From positions 1 to 64,000 of the forward strand of contig NZ_JAKVIP010000021.1 of assembly GCF_022601875.1 (NCBI RefSeq): a DNA stretch of 64,000 nt, in the 5' to 3' direction. The notes below the pieces were generated by a model. It worked only from the letters and a program-made list of their open reading frames with translations, was not told where the DNA came from and ran no database searches. This document shows, in pieces, positions 63,211-64,000 of the stretch. The stretch's first letter is position 1; the number at the start of each line of letters is the position of its first letter. Source of the stretch: Chryseobacterium sp. SSA4.19 (GTDB lineage Bacteria; Bacteroidota; Bacteroidia; Flavobacteriales; Weeksellaceae). A program made the position numbers and the translations under genes.

Positions 63211-63804
63211 TTATCTGTCGTCTTCATTATCGTCATCTTCGAAAACATCATCATTGTAGTCTTCTTCTTCCTCATCATCAAAATTATCGTCGTCTTCGTC
63301 TGCGAAGTTCCCGCTTGCCATTAAATCATCGTCAAAGCCAAAATCATCGTCCAGCAAGGGCATTGCCGATTTTTTCTTGGATCCTCCGGCCGTACTTTTG
63401 GCAGGTGCTTTCAAAGGCACGTTACCGAATCTGTATACGGTAATCGGGTAATTTACCCCTTTTGTTTCGTCAATGATTTCAACAAGTTCGCAGAAGAATT
63501 CCCAAAGGTCAAGAAGCCCGTACTGAAACTGTGCCTTGTTTCCTGTATTTTCAAAAGCTTCATCAATGTACACATCCGACATAATTTCACCGTCACCATC
63601 GTCACTCATATCTTCCAACGGTACGCTTTTTATGATTGTTCCGTCTTCTTCCAGGAGATTAAATGTAGAAAGTTCCTCTCCCTGCAGGCTGAACGCACTC
63701 TTGATCCCTAAATGTAAGTTCCATAGCGTCTGTTTCCCTTTAACTTCGATATCCCGGAAAATATCTTCTTTTGCATCTAATATTACGCGGATTTTATAAA
63801 CCAT
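63211..63804 (-). CDS. pRiA4b ORF-3-like / IS1096 passenger-type protein with acidic tail
   Basis: 197 residues. N-terminal domain MVYKIRVILDAKEDIFRDIEVKGKQTLWNLHLGI… matches the plasmid pRiA4b ORF-3/IS1096 TnpR-passenger family, seen in many genomes without any transposon. The C-terminal third (about 150-197) is almost all Asp/Glu. No transposase is nearby, so it is not evidence of a mobile element. Function unknown. A TATATTTG box at 63855-63862 precedes it. Confidence 0.75.
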   Translation of the reverse strand: MVYKIRVILDAKEDIFRDIEVKGKQTLWNLHLGIKSAFSLQGEELSTFNLLEEDGTIIKSVPLEDMSDDGDGEIMSDVYIDEAFENTGNKAQFQYGLLDLWEFFCELVEIIDETKGVNYPITVYRFGNVPLKAPAKSTAGGSKKKSAMPLLDDDFGFDDDLMASGNFADEDDDNFDDEEEEDYNDDVFEDDDNEDDR

Positions 63805-63854
63805 CAGTTTTTTAAATTACTTTTTGCCTTTATTATTATGATAAATCTCTATTG

Positions 63855-63862
63855 CAAATATA
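63855..63862 (-). promoter_or_regulatory. Promoter of the pRiA4b ORF-3-like gene
   Basis: CAAATATA on plus, TATATTTG on minus, with CAAA (TTTG on minus) 17 bases further upstream as a possible -33 element. Confidence 0.5.
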
Positions 63863-63919
63863 AAATAAATGAGATGTGACAAAAAAATATTTATGGATTT
63901 TTTAAAACATTTTTTTTCC

Positions 63920-64000
63920 TTACATTTTGCCGGCATGATTTGCTTTTTCAAGCATAAAACTGAATTTTGTTCCTTCCAGATAAACACTTTCTGCGGTGAT
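63920..64000 (-). CDS. C-terminal end of a histidine kinase-like protein, partial
   Basis: The last 26 codons of a gene running off the window: the sequence ends …YLEGTKFSFMLEKANHAGKM, and GTKFSFML is the G2-box/last-strand pattern (GTxFxFxL) of HATPase domains of sensor kinases. Only the end is visible, so the domain order, sensor and partner are unknown. Confidence 0.45.
   Translation of the reverse strand: MTAESVYLEGTKFSFMLEKANHAGKM

Noticed and set aside
63211..63804. Insertion-sequence remnant because of IS1096 passenger-like protein
   Set aside because: The family is widespread without transposons; no inverted repeats or transposase nearby.
1..64000. CRISPR arrays, phage genes, rRNA, origin of replication
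   Set aside because: No regularly spaced repeats, structural phage proteins, rRNA sequence or dnaA-box cluster was seen.

Overview
The window is chromosomal DNA of a flavobacterium of the Chryseobacterium type (Bacteroidota). The evidence is AT-rich sequence, repeated use of the Bacteroidota -7 box TAnnTTTG in front of genes, weak Shine-Dalgarno signals, a MoxR/Bat operon, GlnRS, HMG-CoA synthase, a bacillithiol-type YpdA reductase, DUF4834 next to YfhO, and abundant beta-barrel and lipoprotein genes. No phage, transposase, rRNA or CRISPR array is visible.

Layout. 1-1.4 kb: a beta-barrel remnant and an isochorismate synthase (menaquinone). 1.4-10.2 kb, minus strand: MarC, then batD, batC, batB, batA, a BatD-like protein, a DUF58 protein, a GNAT enzyme and moxR. 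10.4-18.5 kb, plus strand: DinB, RlmB, a lipoprotein, an outer-membrane protein, DUF4834, YfhO and a glycosyltransferase. 18.6-32.9 kb: lipoprotein, YpdA, S41 peptidase, TonB receptor, MFS carrier, GlnRS, an orphan Cys-rich double-glycine peptide, MenC, Fbp, aspartate kinase and an OlsF-like double acyltransferase. 33.0-33.3 kb: two tandem tRNA-Phe genes.

33.4-39.6 kb is the standout. It looks like a compact, unfamiliar RiPP (ribosomal peptide natural product) locus. It has an E1-like ThiF enzyme, a PAS-LuxR regulator, a FeeM/LuxI-like GNAT, a 57-residue precursor with a double-glycine leader and a Val/Arg/Gln core that has no Cys, Ser, Thr or Lys, a cupin/JmjC-type Fe(II) hydroxylase, and a C39-peptidase ABC exporter. 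A perfect 16-bp palindrome lies between the regulator and the GNAT gene, and a strong terminator follows the precursor gene.

39.7-64 kb returns to core and accessory metabolism: a thioredoxin-like protein, DUF3575, a NamZ-like muramidase, an FtsX permease, a CBS/cysteine synthase, CbpM/CbpA, a DAACS transporter, an alcohol oxidation module (DUF779, AdhP, aldehyde dehydrogenase, AraC regulator with 21-bp-spaced direct repeats), HMG-CoA synthase, an M1 aminopeptidase, thymidylate synthase, a Gre-like factor and a GH13 lipoprotein. Three genes here (48.7, 58.1 and 59.5 kb) are split by frameshifts, each repairable by one base in an A/T run. They are either real slippage mutations or assembly errors.
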